Position numbers and translations under genes: made by a program. Of a DNA stretch of 33,144 bases, positions 7,720 through 16,866 are shown one piece after another; within the stretch, counting starts at the first letter, position 1, and every line of letters starts with the position of its first letter. The notes beneath the pieces were generated by a model. The model did not search any database. It was not told the origin of the DNA and saw nothing but the letters and a program-made list of their open reading frames with translations. Source of the stretch: an uncultured Muribaculaceae bacterium. GTDB lineage: Bacteria; Bacteroidota; Bacteroidia; Bacteroidales; Muribaculaceae. Where the stretch lies: assembly GCA_934636465.1 (NCBI GenBank), contig CAKUAR010000022.1, forward strand, positions 1 through 33,144. Reading direction: 5' to 3'.

Positions 7720-10700
7720 TTAGTCTTTATACACAACTTTGTGTGCGGAGGTAGTGCCATCGGTGTAGGTCACTTTCTCAATCAGAATTTGACCCTTGGC
7801 CGGGTTCACAACCTCAATGCCGCTCACGTTGTAGTAGGTGCGTTTGGCTACAGCCTTACCAGCCAAGTTGGTGTCAACGCCAGTAACTTGTCGGGCGATT
7901 ACGAGGTTGTAAGTGCGTGTGAGCTTGCCCACGGTGAGCGTGAGTGTGGCTGCCTCTGGAGATGTAGTGTTTTTGAGCGTAACGTCGTTGCCGTTGATTT
8001 CAAGGTTAGGCGACGAAGTCCACACAGCACCTGCAGGAGTTCCGATTTGGAATGCACTTGCCACAGAATCAAGTCGCTCGCCCTCTTTGAGAAGCACGGT
8101 GGCTACGGCGAAGCTGTTGTAGTCAACATTACTGAACACCTTGAGCGACGGATAGCAGGCTGTGGCGTTAGTGAACGCATCGCTTATCTTGAGGCCTGTG
8201 AGTGCACGAGTGTCAAGACCTTTGACAGCGTTTTCGCCAACTTGAGTGTCGGCATCAAACAGCGGGTTGACACTGCTGTCGAACCAAGTGTCGCTGACAG
8301 TCAGAAGTTGAGGTTCGCAGTTGCTGTTGACTGCTGTGATGTTGGCAGCGTTGGTGCCGCTTGTTGTCTCCACCTTTCCGACGTTGTATGTGTTGCTGAT
8401 GGTCATGGCGTAAGACGCTGCATGTGCATTGCCCGGCTGACCCATTATGCCTGCCACATCTTGGTAAGCAGTAACGTTTCCGAAATTGTAGCAGTCTTTC
8501 ATGTAGGGACGGCCTTGTCCGATGAGTCCACCCACACGGTTTGACTTGGAGCTGGCTTGTGTTGAGCTCACGTCGCCATAGTTGGCGTTGCGCTCAAACT
8601 TGTATTTGCTGCCAGAGAGATAGCCGGCAATACCTGCCACATAGGAGCCTGCACCAGTGATGTTGCCGGCGTTGTAGCTGTCGGTGATCCAGAGGCCGCC
8701 AGTTCCGGAGATACCACCAGCGTAGGCAGAGCTTGGGTTGTCGGCAGTCACGTTACCGGTGTTGTACACCTTGCTCACCACGAGGCAAGAGTCGCCCGAC
8801 GGGTTGGCCACGATGCCGGCCACAGTGTTGTAGCACTGCAATGCGCCAGTGTTGTAGCAGTTGTAGATGGTGTCGCGTGCCACCTTTGTGCCAGTCATGC
8901 GTGCCACGATGCCAGCTATGTTGCGTGCCTTGGGGGCATTGCTTGAGTTTGCCACGATGTCGGCAGTGTTGTAGCAGTTGGTTATCGACAGGCCTGCACC
9001 GCCCTGGCCCACGATGCCGCCGTAGTAGCCTGCGGAGCCGGTGGTGATGCCTGGGGTGATTGTGCCTGTGTTGCTGCAGCTGTCGACTGCCATGCGTGCC
9101 GGAGCTGTATGCACGGCTGTGATGGCTGCGATGCCGCCTGCATACTGAATGGCCTCAACGTTGCCGGTGTTGTTGCTGTAGGTGACGTTTGACGGAGCTT
9201 TTGCCTCGGCAATGATACCACCTGCATAGTTGCCTGTTGCCATAGCTGCGCCGTCGTTGAGCGAGTGCGAGATTGTGGCGCTTGCCGATCCAGCGATGCC
9301 GCCGGCATAGGTCTTGGCTGTCACTACACCGTAGTTGTAGCAGCTGTCGATAGTTGTGTTGGCATCGGCATCACTGCCTGCCAGCACGCCGCCTGCATAT
9401 CCTGTGGTGGCTGTGACGTTGGCGTTGTTGGTTATGTTCTTGAACGAGGACATTGGGCCGGCATATCCTGCCACGCCGCCTGCATATTTGGCGGCAGCCT
9501 TGATGTTGGCCTTGTTGGTCACGTTGTAGATGCTTCCGTACACCGTGCCTGCCACAGCACCCACATTCTGGTAGGCGGCAATGTCGCCTGCCACGGTGAG
9601 GTCGTGGATAGAACCAAGTTCGCCCACCATGCCGAACAGACCGTAGTTGACAGCTGTCTTGTCGGCAGTCTTGTCGATTTTGAAGCCCTTGAACGTCTTG
9701 CCGTTGCCGTTGAAGTCAGCGTTGAACATCACGCTGCCGTTGGCTACTGGAGTGTAGTCAGTGCCGGTGAAGTCGAGGTCGTTGACCACGGTGAAGTAGC
9801 TGCTGGCGTAGTCGTAGCTGTAGGTGTTGACGAAGTCTGCAAGAGCAGTCATGTCGGCCACGGTTTTGATCTTGTAGGGGTCAGCCTTTGTGCCGCTGCC
9901 CTCAAAGATTGCACCATTGATTGTGCTTATCGGGAAGATGCGCGAAGCAGTGCCGATTGTGGCAGTGAGCGTGTCGGCCACACCTCCCTTTTCGGGAATT
10001 GTGACGTTGAGCGTGCTGCCGTCGATTTTGAACGACTTGCCTTCTTTGACTGTCCATGTCACAGCCGAAGTGTTGCCGAGAGTGGCAGGACGGGTCACTG
10101 CCGATGCGTAGTTGCCGTCAGCGAAATACACTGTGGCAAGCTTGGCGAGCTTGGCGTCGGCAGTCTCGGCATAGACCTTGATTGTCGGGTAGCAGCCTGC
10201 TGCCTGTGCCCACACACTGTCGGGGAGCGAGGCGAGCTTGCCTGTGGTGAGTTCGGCGGTTGTTATGCCGTCAACACCCTTGTGTGCGGCGTTGGCCACA
10301 CCGCCTGTCTTCTGCACCTGATGGTCGAAGATGGCGTTGGCATATGTGGTGTTGGTCGATTTGCCCACAATTTGTCCGAGAGAGGTGCTCTCGCTTGTGG
10401 CTGTCACAAATCCGTAGTTCACCACGTTTTCTATTTTGGTGCTGTTGTTGACAACACCTGCGATGCCGCCCACCTGCTTGTAGGACTTGACCTCGCCGGC
10501 ATTGACCACGTTGACTATGGTTGCCTTGTTGGCATTGCCCACTACACCTCCTGCGAGATATTGCTTGCCGTCGGCTTGGTAGGTGTTGATGTAGGCTGCT
10601 GCCACTTCGCCGGTGTTGATTGAGTTGCTCACCTCACCCGAAGTGACGTTGGCCACGATGCCGCCGGCCTGGTAGTAGCCCGACACCACTTTTCCTGCAT

Positions 10701-13700
10701 TGTAGCAGCCTGTGGTAACGGCACCGGCCTTCATCTCGCCCACGATGCCGCCTGCACTTGCAAAATAGGCTGTTACAGGAGCGTAGTTGGCGCAGTTCTC
10801 GATGCGGCCGAGCGACATGCCGGCTATTGCACCGCCGTCCATGAATGTGAGGAAGCGTGCGTTCTTGCCAACGGTGAGGTTCTTGATTACACCATTTGCG
10901 CCAAGGTTGGCAAAGAGCCCGGCATTGTAGTAGCTGTCGTCGCTTCTTGGATTAACCTCGCCTTCAGGCTTTGACTCGCCAGGGCTATAATAGGCCACGG
11001 CCAGAATTGTGAAGTTGTCGATAGTGTGGCCATTGCCGTCGAATGTTCCCTCGAAGCGGAGCTTGCCAGAATTGTCTTTATCAACAGGAGTGATTGTGTC
11101 GCCCTGCATGTCGATATCGGCAGTGAGTTTCACAAACTTGCCTTGGAATGAGAGTTTGGCCTTGTTGCTTATTTCTGAGAATTGCTTGAATTCTTCACGA
11201 GTGCCGATGGTCCATGGATTTTCGGCAGTGCCCTCACCTTTGAATGGCATTGGGGCAATGTTGAGAATTGCAAGCTTGCTTGCACCGTTGAGACTTGCCT
11301 CAAGAGTGTCGGTGTATTGCTGATAGTTGAGCACGCCAGTGCCGTTGGTGAACGTGAATGCGTGTCCGCCCTCAGTGTTGTAACGATTGTTGACTATGGC
11401 GCGCCACACCACATTGTTGGCAGTGGAATAGGTGAAATCGTTTTTCACAAGTCCCACTTGGTCGTTGGCGTTAAGCACCACAGGAGCTGCAGAAACATAG
11501 GCAATGTCGGTGGTGTCGTTGGCCTTGAGGCGCGGATACTGGCCGGCAGTGAATTGCCAAATGCTGGTGTTGAAGCCCTCAATAGGCTCGCCCGACGTGA
11601 GGAATGAGGTGGGCTTGCCATAGGCGGCGTGGGTAAATCCGGCCATCTGGGTGTCGAAATAGCAGTTGGTCACGGTGATGAAGCCCTGCTCGCCTGTGAT
11701 GCCCGACAGAGAGTCGGTGCCGGCTTGCTGCAGAAGCTGCACAGAAGAGTAACTGTTGCTTATGGTAGATGCCGACTCAGCCGATATGGCTGCGTCTTCG
11801 CCTATGAGTCCGGCAGTGAAGCTGCAGTTCTTGTTCTCCACCATACCAGAGGCATAGCAGTTGTTGATTTGGGCGTTCCAGGTGGCACCTGTGAGTCCGC
11901 CGAGATACACTTGGTTGGTGTTGCCGCCCAAGATGCGTGCAGCAGTGAAGCAACGCTCCATCTTGGTGTTTGCAAGCTCACCGGCTATGCCACCGAGGCA
12001 TATTTGCGATAAGCTGGAATACACTGTTCCTGAGAAGCTGCAATCAGAAATCTCCGACAGGGAGTATTTTTTGTCGAGCCAAGTGGAGTAGCCCACAACA
12101 CCGCCAGAGAACACTTGCTTGCCAAGTTGCTGCACGGTAACGTCTTTCACCTCCACAAACGCCACTTTGCCGTGGTTGCGGCCCAATGCACCTCCCATCA
12201 TGCCGAGCGATGAAACGCGGCCGTTTGAGATTTTGCTGTTGGTCACCTCGCCATTGTAGTTGCCGCCGGCGATGAGTCCGGCTCCATAGCCCTCGTTGGC
12301 CGAGAGTGATGAGTTGCTGATGACCACATTGTCTATTTTTCCGTAGTTGCGTCCTGCCACCACGCCGGCGTTGTAGCCTATGGTGGTGACTTTGGCATTG
12401 TTGAACTTCAAATTCTTCACTGTGCCTGTTGCTCCTATTATGCCGAAGAGACCGGCGTAGTCGTAGGCATAGTTTTCAATCTTGAATCCTGTGATGGTGT
12501 GACCATCACCATCGAATGTTCCGGCAAAGCGATAGTCTTTAGTGCCGATTGGAGTGAAAGAACCCTTGTAGGCAGAGAAGTCTATGTCGGAGGCAAGTTT
12601 GTAGAACTTGCCGTGAGCCACAGCGTAGTAAGACTCATTTTCCACGTCTTTTGACGTGCCGCCAGGGCGGAGCGACCTGTCGTTGCTGTTGACGAGATAG
12701 GCGAGAGCCTTGAGGTCGTCGATGGTCTTGATGAGATAGGGCGATGCCTCTGTGCCTTCGCCCTCAAAATTTGCCTTGGGAGTTTCAGGGAAGTTGACTG
12801 CGCCGGCAAACGTGATGGTTGAGTTGTTGAACAGATTGACGAAACCGGAACTTGTGCGACCAATCATCCAGCTGCCAAGAGTGATTGTGGCTGAATCGCC
12901 GCTCACTTTGTAGGCACCGGGGGTGGGATCAAGCAGTTTGCCCGAAATGGTGACGGTGGTGTCTTTGATGGTTTCAGTCATCTGATAGTTGTACATTTGT
13001 GTTCCAAGGATACCCACCGTGTAAACTGGTTGTGGGTCGAAATTCACGGTGTTGCCGCCGTATGCGAGTTTGCCGTCGAGGTCGAAAGCACCCTGGTCAC
13101 TCGGCATGTTTGCCACTTTGATTTCATCGTCGGCAAACTGACGCACATGTACCCAGCTGTCGAGAGAGCCAAGAGTGCGGTGATTAGTTGACATGTAGGT
13201 GTCGAACTTGATGGTCTGGTTGTGCACACGTCCGTTGGCGGTGGCCACATAGCAGTAGTTCTGGAAGCCTATGGTGAGATAAGCACCCTTTTTGCTGCCT
13301 TCGGTGACAAAAAATCCGAATGGAGTGTCGATGTAGATGTTGCCGTCTTGCACGGTTCCCTCAATTGCATCGGTTGTGCTGTAGATGCGGTTGTCGATGT
13401 CAACAGGGCAAATAGAAACCGGGCCCTCTGTGAGCTCGGTGACTTTTTGCGGAGTGATGGAGACCTTGCCTGTGGCAAAATCAATCTTGGCTCCAATGGT
13501 GACATCGGTGAAGATGAAACCGCTGATAGCCACACTGTCGTCGGTGACTCGTGTGACGGTGGCAGCGTAGTAGCGCATAACACCCGATGTGGGGTGCGTG
13601 AGGGCATAGCGACTGCCAGTGTAGTCACTGATGCTTCCTACTGCTGTGCGCCGCGATTTAGCGCGGAGTCGTGTTGCTGTGGCATAGACGCTGGCCGACA

Positions 13701-13887
13701 CCTTGCCAGCCGAGAATTTGACGGCTTTGGTGTCGATTGTGCTCGTCTTTATGCCTGTGGCAGCGTAGCTCTTTGCCGGCTGAAGCGCCAACGCCTTGCT
13801 GAAATCAGCCGAGCGATTGTTGTCAACTGCCGCATAGGCCAATATTCCCGTCAAGAGGAATATTAGCATAGCTGTAAATTTACGCAT
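7720..13887 (-). CDS. Giant exported GLUG-motif repeat protein, adhesin-like
   Basis: A 2055-residue secreted or surface protein. The ATG at 13887 starts a signal peptide (MRKFTAMLIFLLTGILAYA); the longer frame to 13986 overlaps the promoter. An N-terminal region of about 370 residues has no recognised motif. Three large modules follow, each opening with a related line: FEGEGTEASPYLIKT (about 374), FKGEGTAENPWTIGT (about 881) and FEGSGTKADPYKIKT (about 1327). Each continues into many GLUG-type turns (GLFG, GGVVG, AGGIAG) predicted to form a beta-solenoid, separated by Ig-like stretches. The last 60 or so residues (YYNVSGIEVVNP then a Gly/Lys/Thr-rich strand pair) resemble a type IX secretion C-terminal signal, but this is not certain. 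GLUG proteins are commonly surface adhesins; the ligand is unknown. Confidence 0.85.
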   Translation of the reverse strand: MRKFTAMLIFLLTGILAYAAVDNNRSADFSKALALQPAKSYAATGIKTSTIDTKAVKFSAGKVSASVYATATRLRAKSRRTAVGSISDYTGSRYALTHPTSGVMRYYAATVTRVTDDSVAISGFIFTDVTIGAKIDFATGKVSITPQKVTELTEGPVSICPVDIDNRIYSTTDAIEGTVQDGNIYIDTPFGFFVTEGSKKGAYLTIGFQNYCYVATANGRVHNQTIKFDTYMSTNHRTLGSLDSWVHVRQFADDEIKVANMPSDQGAFDLDGKLAYGGNTVNFDPQPVYTVGILGTQMYNYQMTETIKDTTVTISGKLLDPTPGAYKVSGDSATITLGSWMIGRTSSGFVNLFNNSTITFAGAVNFPETPKANFEGEGTEASPYLIKTIDDLKALAYLVNSNDRSLRPGGTSKDVENESYYAVAHGKFYKLASDIDFSAYKGSFTPIGTKDYRFAGTFDGDGHTITGFKIENYAYDYAGLFGIIGATGTVKNLKFNNAKVTTIGYNAGVVAGRNYGKIDNVVISNSSLSANEGYGAGLIAGGNYNGEVTNSKISNGRVSSLGMMGGALGRNHGKVAFVEVKDVTVQQLGKQVFSGGVVGYSTWLDKKYSLSEISDCSFSGTVYSSLSQICLGGIAGELANTKMERCFTAARILGGNTNQVYLGGLTGATWNAQINNCYASGMVENKNCSFTAGLIGEDAAISAESASTISNSYSSVQLLQQAGTDSLSGITGEQGFITVTNCYFDTQMAGFTHAAYGKPTSFLTSGEPIEGFNTSIWQFTAGQYPRLKANDTTDIAYVSAAPVVLNANDQVGLVKNDFTYSTANNVVWRAIVNNRYNTEGGHAFTFTNGTGVLNYQQYTDTLEASLNGASKLAILNIAPMPFKGEGTAENPWTIGTREEFKQFSEISNKAKLSFQGKFVKLTADIDMQGDTITPVDKDNSGKLRFEGTFDGNGHTIDNFTILAVAYYSPGESKPEGEVNPRSDDSYYNAGLFANLGANGVIKNLTVGKNARFLTFMDGGAIAGMSLGRIENCANYAPVTAYFASAGGIVGEMKAGAVTTGCYNAGKVVSGYYQAGGIVANVTSGEVSNSINTGEVAAAYINTYQADGKQYLAGGVVGNANKATIVNVVNAGEVKSYKQVGGIAGVVNNSTKIENVVNYGFVTATSESTSLGQIVGKSTNTTYANAIFDHQVQKTGGVANAAHKGVDGITTAELTTGKLASLPDSVWAQAAGCYPTIKVYAETADAKLAKLATVYFADGNYASAVTRPATLGNTSAVTWTVKEGKSFKIDGSTLNVTIPEKGGVADTLTATIGTASRIFPISTINGAIFEGSGTKADPYKIKTVADMTALADFVNTYSYDYASSYFTVVNDLDFTGTDYTPVANGSVMFNADFNGNGKTFKGFKIDKTADKTAVNYGLFGMVGELGSIHDLTVAGDIAAYQNVGAVAGTVYGSIYNVTNKANIKAAAKYAGGVAGYAGPMSSFKNITNNANVTATTGYAGGVLAGSDADANTTIDSCYNYGVVTAKTYAGGIAGSASATISHSLNDGAAMATGNYAGGIIAEAKAPSNVTYSNNTGNVEAIQYAGGIAAITAVHTAPARMAVDSCSNTGTITPGITTGSAGYYGGIVGQGGAGLSITNCYNTADIVANSSNAPKARNIAGIVARMTGTKVARDTIYNCYNTGALQCYNTVAGIVANPSGDSCLVVSKVYNTGNVTADNPSSAYAGGISGTGGLWITDSYNAGNITGAGSYVAGIAGYLSGSKYKFERNANYGDVSSTQASSKSNRVGGLIGQGRPYMKDCYNFGNVTAYQDVAGIMGQPGNAHAASYAMTISNTYNVGKVETTSGTNAANITAVNSNCEPQLLTVSDTWFDSSVNPLFDADTQVGENAVKGLDTRALTGLKISDAFTNATACYPSLKVFSNVDYNSFAVATVLLKEGERLDSVASAFQIGTPAGAVWTSSPNLEINGNDVTLKNTTSPEAATLTLTVGKLTRTYNLVIARQVTGVDTNLAGKAVAKRTYYNVSGIEVVNPAKGQILIEKVTYTDGTTSAHKVVYKD

Positions 13888-13952
13888 AGAAAAACACTTT
13901 AATGGGTTAAACTTGAATTTAATTATTTTAAATACCTGTTTGTATTTCGTTG

Positions 13953-13983
13953 CAAAAATAAAGTTAATTTGACTTTTATGCAA
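13953..13983 (-). promoter_or_regulatory. Promoter of the GLUG-repeat gene
   Basis: On the minus strand TTG (13981-13983) is followed after 20 nt by a perfect -7 box TATTTTTG (13953-13960). The predicted leader is about 60 nt before the ATG at 13887. Confidence 0.7.
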
Positions 13984-14062
13984 CAAAATGTAAGTAAAAT
14001 TTAATTGGCGAAGATGTTATGTAATCGTGTGGCTGTGAGCTGAGCGATGGTTAGGCCAAAGC

Positions 14063-14108
14063 AAAAAAATAGTGGGAGACGCTGCCATGTGATGGCACGT
14101 CCCCCACT
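14063..14108 (-). terminator. Rho-independent terminator of the phosphoesterase gene
   Basis: AGTGGGAGACGCTGCCAT (14071-14088) pairs with ATGGCACGTCCCCCACT (14092-14108), with one mismatch, one bulge and a 3-nt loop. On the minus strand it is followed by ATTTTTTT (14063-14070). It lies about 70 nt past the phosphoesterase stop. A weaker AT-rich hairpin (about 14111-14139) and a CAGTGTGCACTG palindrome (14161-14172) precede it. Confidence 0.88.
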
Positions 14109-14177
14109 GCGATAAAGCAGTTTCTAATGTTGTTTTATCTGCTTTTTGGGGTTTGCATTGCAGTGTGCACTGCGGTG

Positions 14178-15335
14178 CTATTTCGTCACTGTGTAGGTGT
14201 CAACAACTTTGCCTTCAAGGTTTGTTTCGGTAAGTTTCATTGTGTTGCCGTCAACTTCCACTTTCATAATGGCCTTGTTGCTGTTGACCATATAGGGGAA
14301 CTGCACGTTGGCATCGGGCTTGTGGAACATGTAGCGGTGCAAGTGGGCGCATATCATGATGTCGGGCTTGGCATCGTTGAGCACCGGCACAATCTTCTCG
14401 TTGAGGTCCACTTCGCCGTGCCAGCCTTTTTGGGCGGCATTTCTGGGTGGCATGTGGGCAATGACAACCTTAAACGGTGCGTTTTTGTAGTCGTCGCTTG
14501 CCACCACCTTTTTGAGCCACTCGGCTTGCTCGGTGCGATAGTTGTCGTAGTCGGTGATGCCATAATACTCAATGTCGGTGTCGGGTTTGTCCTCACCGGT
14601 GTCGAGCATTATGAAAAACACTGGTCCATAGCGGAAACTATAGTAAATTTTGTTTTGCGTGGGGTTGAAGTATTTGTGAAACTCGGTGGAGAAATTGCCG
14701 CGGGTCTCGTGGTTGCCACGCACGTAATATGACGGAATGTTGCTGGCAAAAAGCTTGCAGGCTGTGTCCATGAAACCGGCAAACACTTGCTTTTCGTCGT
14801 TGAACGACGATGTCATGTCGCCATTGAAAATGAAGAAGTCGGTGGTCTTCAGGTCGCACATGCCTATCAGGTTGGTCAGCTTCTGGTTGTCCTCGTGAAT
14901 GTCGTTGACCACGGCAAAGTTGATTTTGGTGCGGGAATTGTCGCTTGTGGTGAACGTGTGGGTGGTGTAGGGGTTGGTGGCTTTGGTTTCGCCGTAATAC
15001 ACCTTGTTCACGTTGTGTCCGGTGACCAGAGTGGAATATGCGCGGTAGCGGTAAGTGGTGCCTGGCTTGAGGCCAGTGATTTTAACCACATGCACACGGG
15101 TGGTGCGCTTCACGCCGCAGTCAGTGTCGTAGTAGCGTGGACGTGGCACGGAATAGTAACTGTCGGTGCCCTGTGGCGCAAGCTCCACCCAGCCCACAGA
15201 GGGTTCGTCGGTGACCCACACCACCGACACTTCGGTGTCGGTGAGGTTTTGTAGATAAGGCCCATGTACAAAGTCGAAGGCCCAGCTGCACACAGCCATT
15301 GCCGCCATGATGCAAGTAACGAGTAGTCTGTTCAT
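14178..15335 (-). CDS. Exported calcineurin-like metallophosphoesterase with N-terminal Fn3-like domain
   Basis: A 385-residue enzyme, with a signal peptide (residues 1-19), that probably hydrolyses phosphomonoesters or diesters in the periplasm or at the surface. Residues 20-130 form a purple-acid-phosphatase-type beta domain (GPYLQNLTDTEVSVVW; LKPGTTYRYR). The catalytic domain carries the dinuclear metal motifs in order: DIH (145-147), GDM (172-174), GNHE (207-210), then IAHMPP (about residue 304) and AHLH (about 339). Purple acid phosphatases usually have extra tyrosine ligands and a GHxH ending; here the last motif is AHLH. The gene is monocistronic with its own terminator. An 8-bp dyad lies upstream at 15371-15403. 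Substrate is unknown. Confidence 0.88.
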   Translation of the reverse strand: MNRLLVTCIMAAMAVCSWAFDFVHGPYLQNLTDTEVSVVWVTDEPSVGWVELAPQGTDSYYSVPRPRYYDTDCGVKRTTRVHVVKITGLKPGTTYRYRAYSTLVTGHNVNKVYYGETKATNPYTTHTFTTSDNSRTKINFAVVNDIHEDNQKLTNLIGMCDLKTTDFFIFNGDMTSSFNDEKQVFAGFMDTACKLFASNIPSYYVRGNHETRGNFSTEFHKYFNPTQNKIYYSFRYGPVFFIMLDTGEDKPDTDIEYYGITDYDNYRTEQAEWLKKVVASDDYKNAPFKVVIAHMPPRNAAQKGWHGEVDLNEKIVPVLNDAKPDIMICAHLHRYMFHKPDANVQFPYMVNSNKAIMKVEVDGNTMKLTETNLEGKVVDTYTVTK

Positions 15336-15370
15336 AATATCATGAAGTTTTAGATGAATTTTCGAGTAGC

Positions 15371-15403
15371 TCTGCTTCGCGAAAGATTAAATATTGAAGC
15401 AGA
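15371..15403. repeat. 8-bp inverted repeat in the divergent intergenic region
   Basis: TCTGCTTC (15371-15378) and GAAGCAGA (15396-15403) are perfect inverted copies separated by 17 nt. The element lies between two divergently transcribed genes, 36 nt upstream of the phosphoesterase start. It could be an operator or a leader hairpin; the arm-to-arm spacing is about two helical turns. Confidence 0.5.
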
Positions 15404-15466
15404 AGAAACAAGCCTATGTTAATAATAATTCAAAGTTAATCAAATTTCGTGACACGATATAGCCAC

Positions 15467-15499
15467 TTGCGTTCATATCTGATTTTTTTTCTACATTTG
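15467..15499 (+). promoter_or_regulatory. Promoter of the SUFU-domain gene
   Basis: TTG (15467-15469) and a perfect -7 box TACATTTG (15492-15499) are separated by 22 nt. The promoter position rules out the upstream candidate start at 15449 and supports the ATG at 15533, giving a leader of about 27 nt. Confidence 0.65.
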
Positions 15500-15532
15500 T
15501 TGGCAAAAGAACAAAGACAGCATTTTGAGTTT

Positions 15533-16771
15533 ATGAAATTTGTTTCACTTAAGAATTTGCCTGCCGCACAAGGCTCAACTCCCGATGAAATGCGCTTGAA
15601 TTTCCCGAAAAGCAGGTGGACCTTTGTGCGCTGTGCGCTAAAAGACATGTTTATGGGAAACTTGAGGGTTAACCACGCCTTTCAAATCGTGCTCGGCATT
15701 GTGGTGCTGGCTGCCGTAGTGGTTATGGCAGGCGGCAGGAGTTTTGGTTTTGTGACGGGCATGGTTATTGCGTTTGCGCTTATGGCTCGCAAATTCAGCA
15801 ATCTCTACACAGTGCTGCACAGGGGCAACTGCTTTCCTGTGCTTGCAAAAGAAGGACCGCAAAATGTGGCGTGTCTTGACGACGGCATGCGCTACATGCG
15901 TGTGGAGTCGGCAAAATGGACTGATGTGCACAACATAAGGTTTTATAGCAAATTTTTGGTGGTGGAGATGAAAGATGAGGCTGAGTCGGGGCTGTTTTAC
16001 ATGTGGAGCGATGATATGCCCAAGACCAAAGCCACGGCACTCGGCTTGTGGAGCCATGCCTTGACCGGCAAAGAAAATCCAGAAATCACACCTTACACCG
16101 AAACGGAGGTGAACGAGATTTCAGACTTTATAGAGGAGAATTTTGGCAAATACGATGATGTGCTGCATGAGATACAATCGCCTGACGTGCATCTTGATGT
16201 TGCAATAATTCCGCCTGCCGACGGCCGCAACTACTACACGCTTTGCACCATTGGCGCCGGGGCATATCGCATGAGAGTGCCCGAAGACTTGAGGCTTGCG
16301 GAACATGTGGGCGAGCGCGCCGAGCTGCTCATGTATCTGCCTGCCGACTGGAACATGACCGAGGAGGCTTTTGAGGACGAGCGCAACTATTGGCCTATAC
16401 GTCTGCTCAAGGACTTTGCGAGAGTGCCTGTGACCACCGACAGCTGGATGATGTGGGGACACACCATGTCGCACGACGACAATCAGCCGTTTGCGCCTGG
16501 AGTGCCGTTTCATTCTGCCGTGCTGTTGTGTCCGCAGCCGTGCATAGACGACTTGGTGATGTGTCCGCTGTCGAGTGGCAAAACCGTGGATTTCTATCAG
16601 GTGTTTCCGTTGTCGGCCGACGAGATGAAATATAAGCTGTGGTGCGAGAACACCGATGAATACTCGGAGTCGCCCACCGATGCCGTGCTAAACCGCATGC
16701 ACGCCGACCGCGACCACTGGACCGATTTCGCCCTAAGCCGCTTCAACTACCGCGTCACCCCCAAGCAATAA
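15533..16771 (+). CDS. Membrane-anchored Suppressor of fused (SUFU) domain protein
   Basis: A 412-residue protein with three parts. Residues 46-86 form a two-helix membrane hairpin. Residues 88-180 are a small domain that resembles YcxB/PH-like segments (weak call). Residues 196-400 are a SUFU domain with recognisable motifs: YYTLCTIGAGAYRM (234-247), RAELLMYLPADW (262-273), and YWPIRLLKDFARVP followed by WMMWGHTMSHD (286-315). Bacterial SUFU proteins are known mostly as predicted immunity proteins of polymorphic toxin systems, but no toxin or secretion gene is next to it. I chose the start at 15533 because the promoter at 15467-15499 lies inside the longer frame. It is monocistronic with a terminator at 16799-16837. 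Confidence 0.82.
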   Translation: MKFVSLKNLPAAQGSTPDEMRLNFPKSRWTFVRCALKDMFMGNLRVNHAFQIVLGIVVLAAVVVMAGGRSFGFVTGMVIAFALMARKFSNLYTVLHRGNCFPVLAKEGPQNVACLDDGMRYMRVESAKWTDVHNIRFYSKFLVVEMKDEAESGLFYMWSDDMPKTKATALGLWSHALTGKENPEITPYTETEVNEISDFIEENFGKYDDVLHEIQSPDVHLDVAIIPPADGRNYYTLCTIGAGAYRMRVPEDLRLAEHVGERAELLMYLPADWNMTEEAFEDERNYWPIRLLKDFARVPVTTDSWMMWGHTMSHDDNQPFAPGVPFHSAVLLCPQPCIDDLVMCPLSSGKTVDFYQVFPLSADEMKYKLWCENTDEYSESPTDAVLNRMHADRDHWTDFALSRFNYRVTPKQ

Positions 16772-16798
16772 ATAGCACTTTTTGTGAAAGATAAAAAC

Positions 16799-16837
16799 AA
16801 TAGAGCTGAGGACTGCAGCATAGTCCCCAGCTCTATT
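16799..16837. terminator. Bidirectional terminator between convergent genes
   Basis: AATAGAGCTGAGGACT (16799-16814) pairs with AGTCCCCAGCTCTATT (16822-16837) with one mismatch and a 7-nt loop. T-rich sequence follows on the plus side (GTTTATTG), and the minus strand beyond the other arm reads TTGTTTTTATC. It can serve both the SUFU gene and the convergent lipoprotein gene. Confidence 0.9.
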
Positions 16838-16866
16838 GTTTATTGATGGTTAATACTAAAGTCGCA

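Noticed and set aside
9265..10623. A 452-codon plus-strand open frame with Cys/Val-rich repeats
   Set aside because: It is antisense to the GLUG repeats; the apparent repetition mirrors the GLUG codons and there is no start context.
8400..12400. Regularly spaced similar sequence that could suggest a CRISPR or DNA satellite
   Set aside because: The periodicity follows codons of GLUG turns in one long frame; units differ in length and sequence and no constant repeat/spacer pattern exists.
15449..15532. Upstream start for the SUFU-domain protein, adding a hydrophobic stretch
   Set aside because: This segment contains the -33 and -7 promoter elements and would lie before the transcription start.
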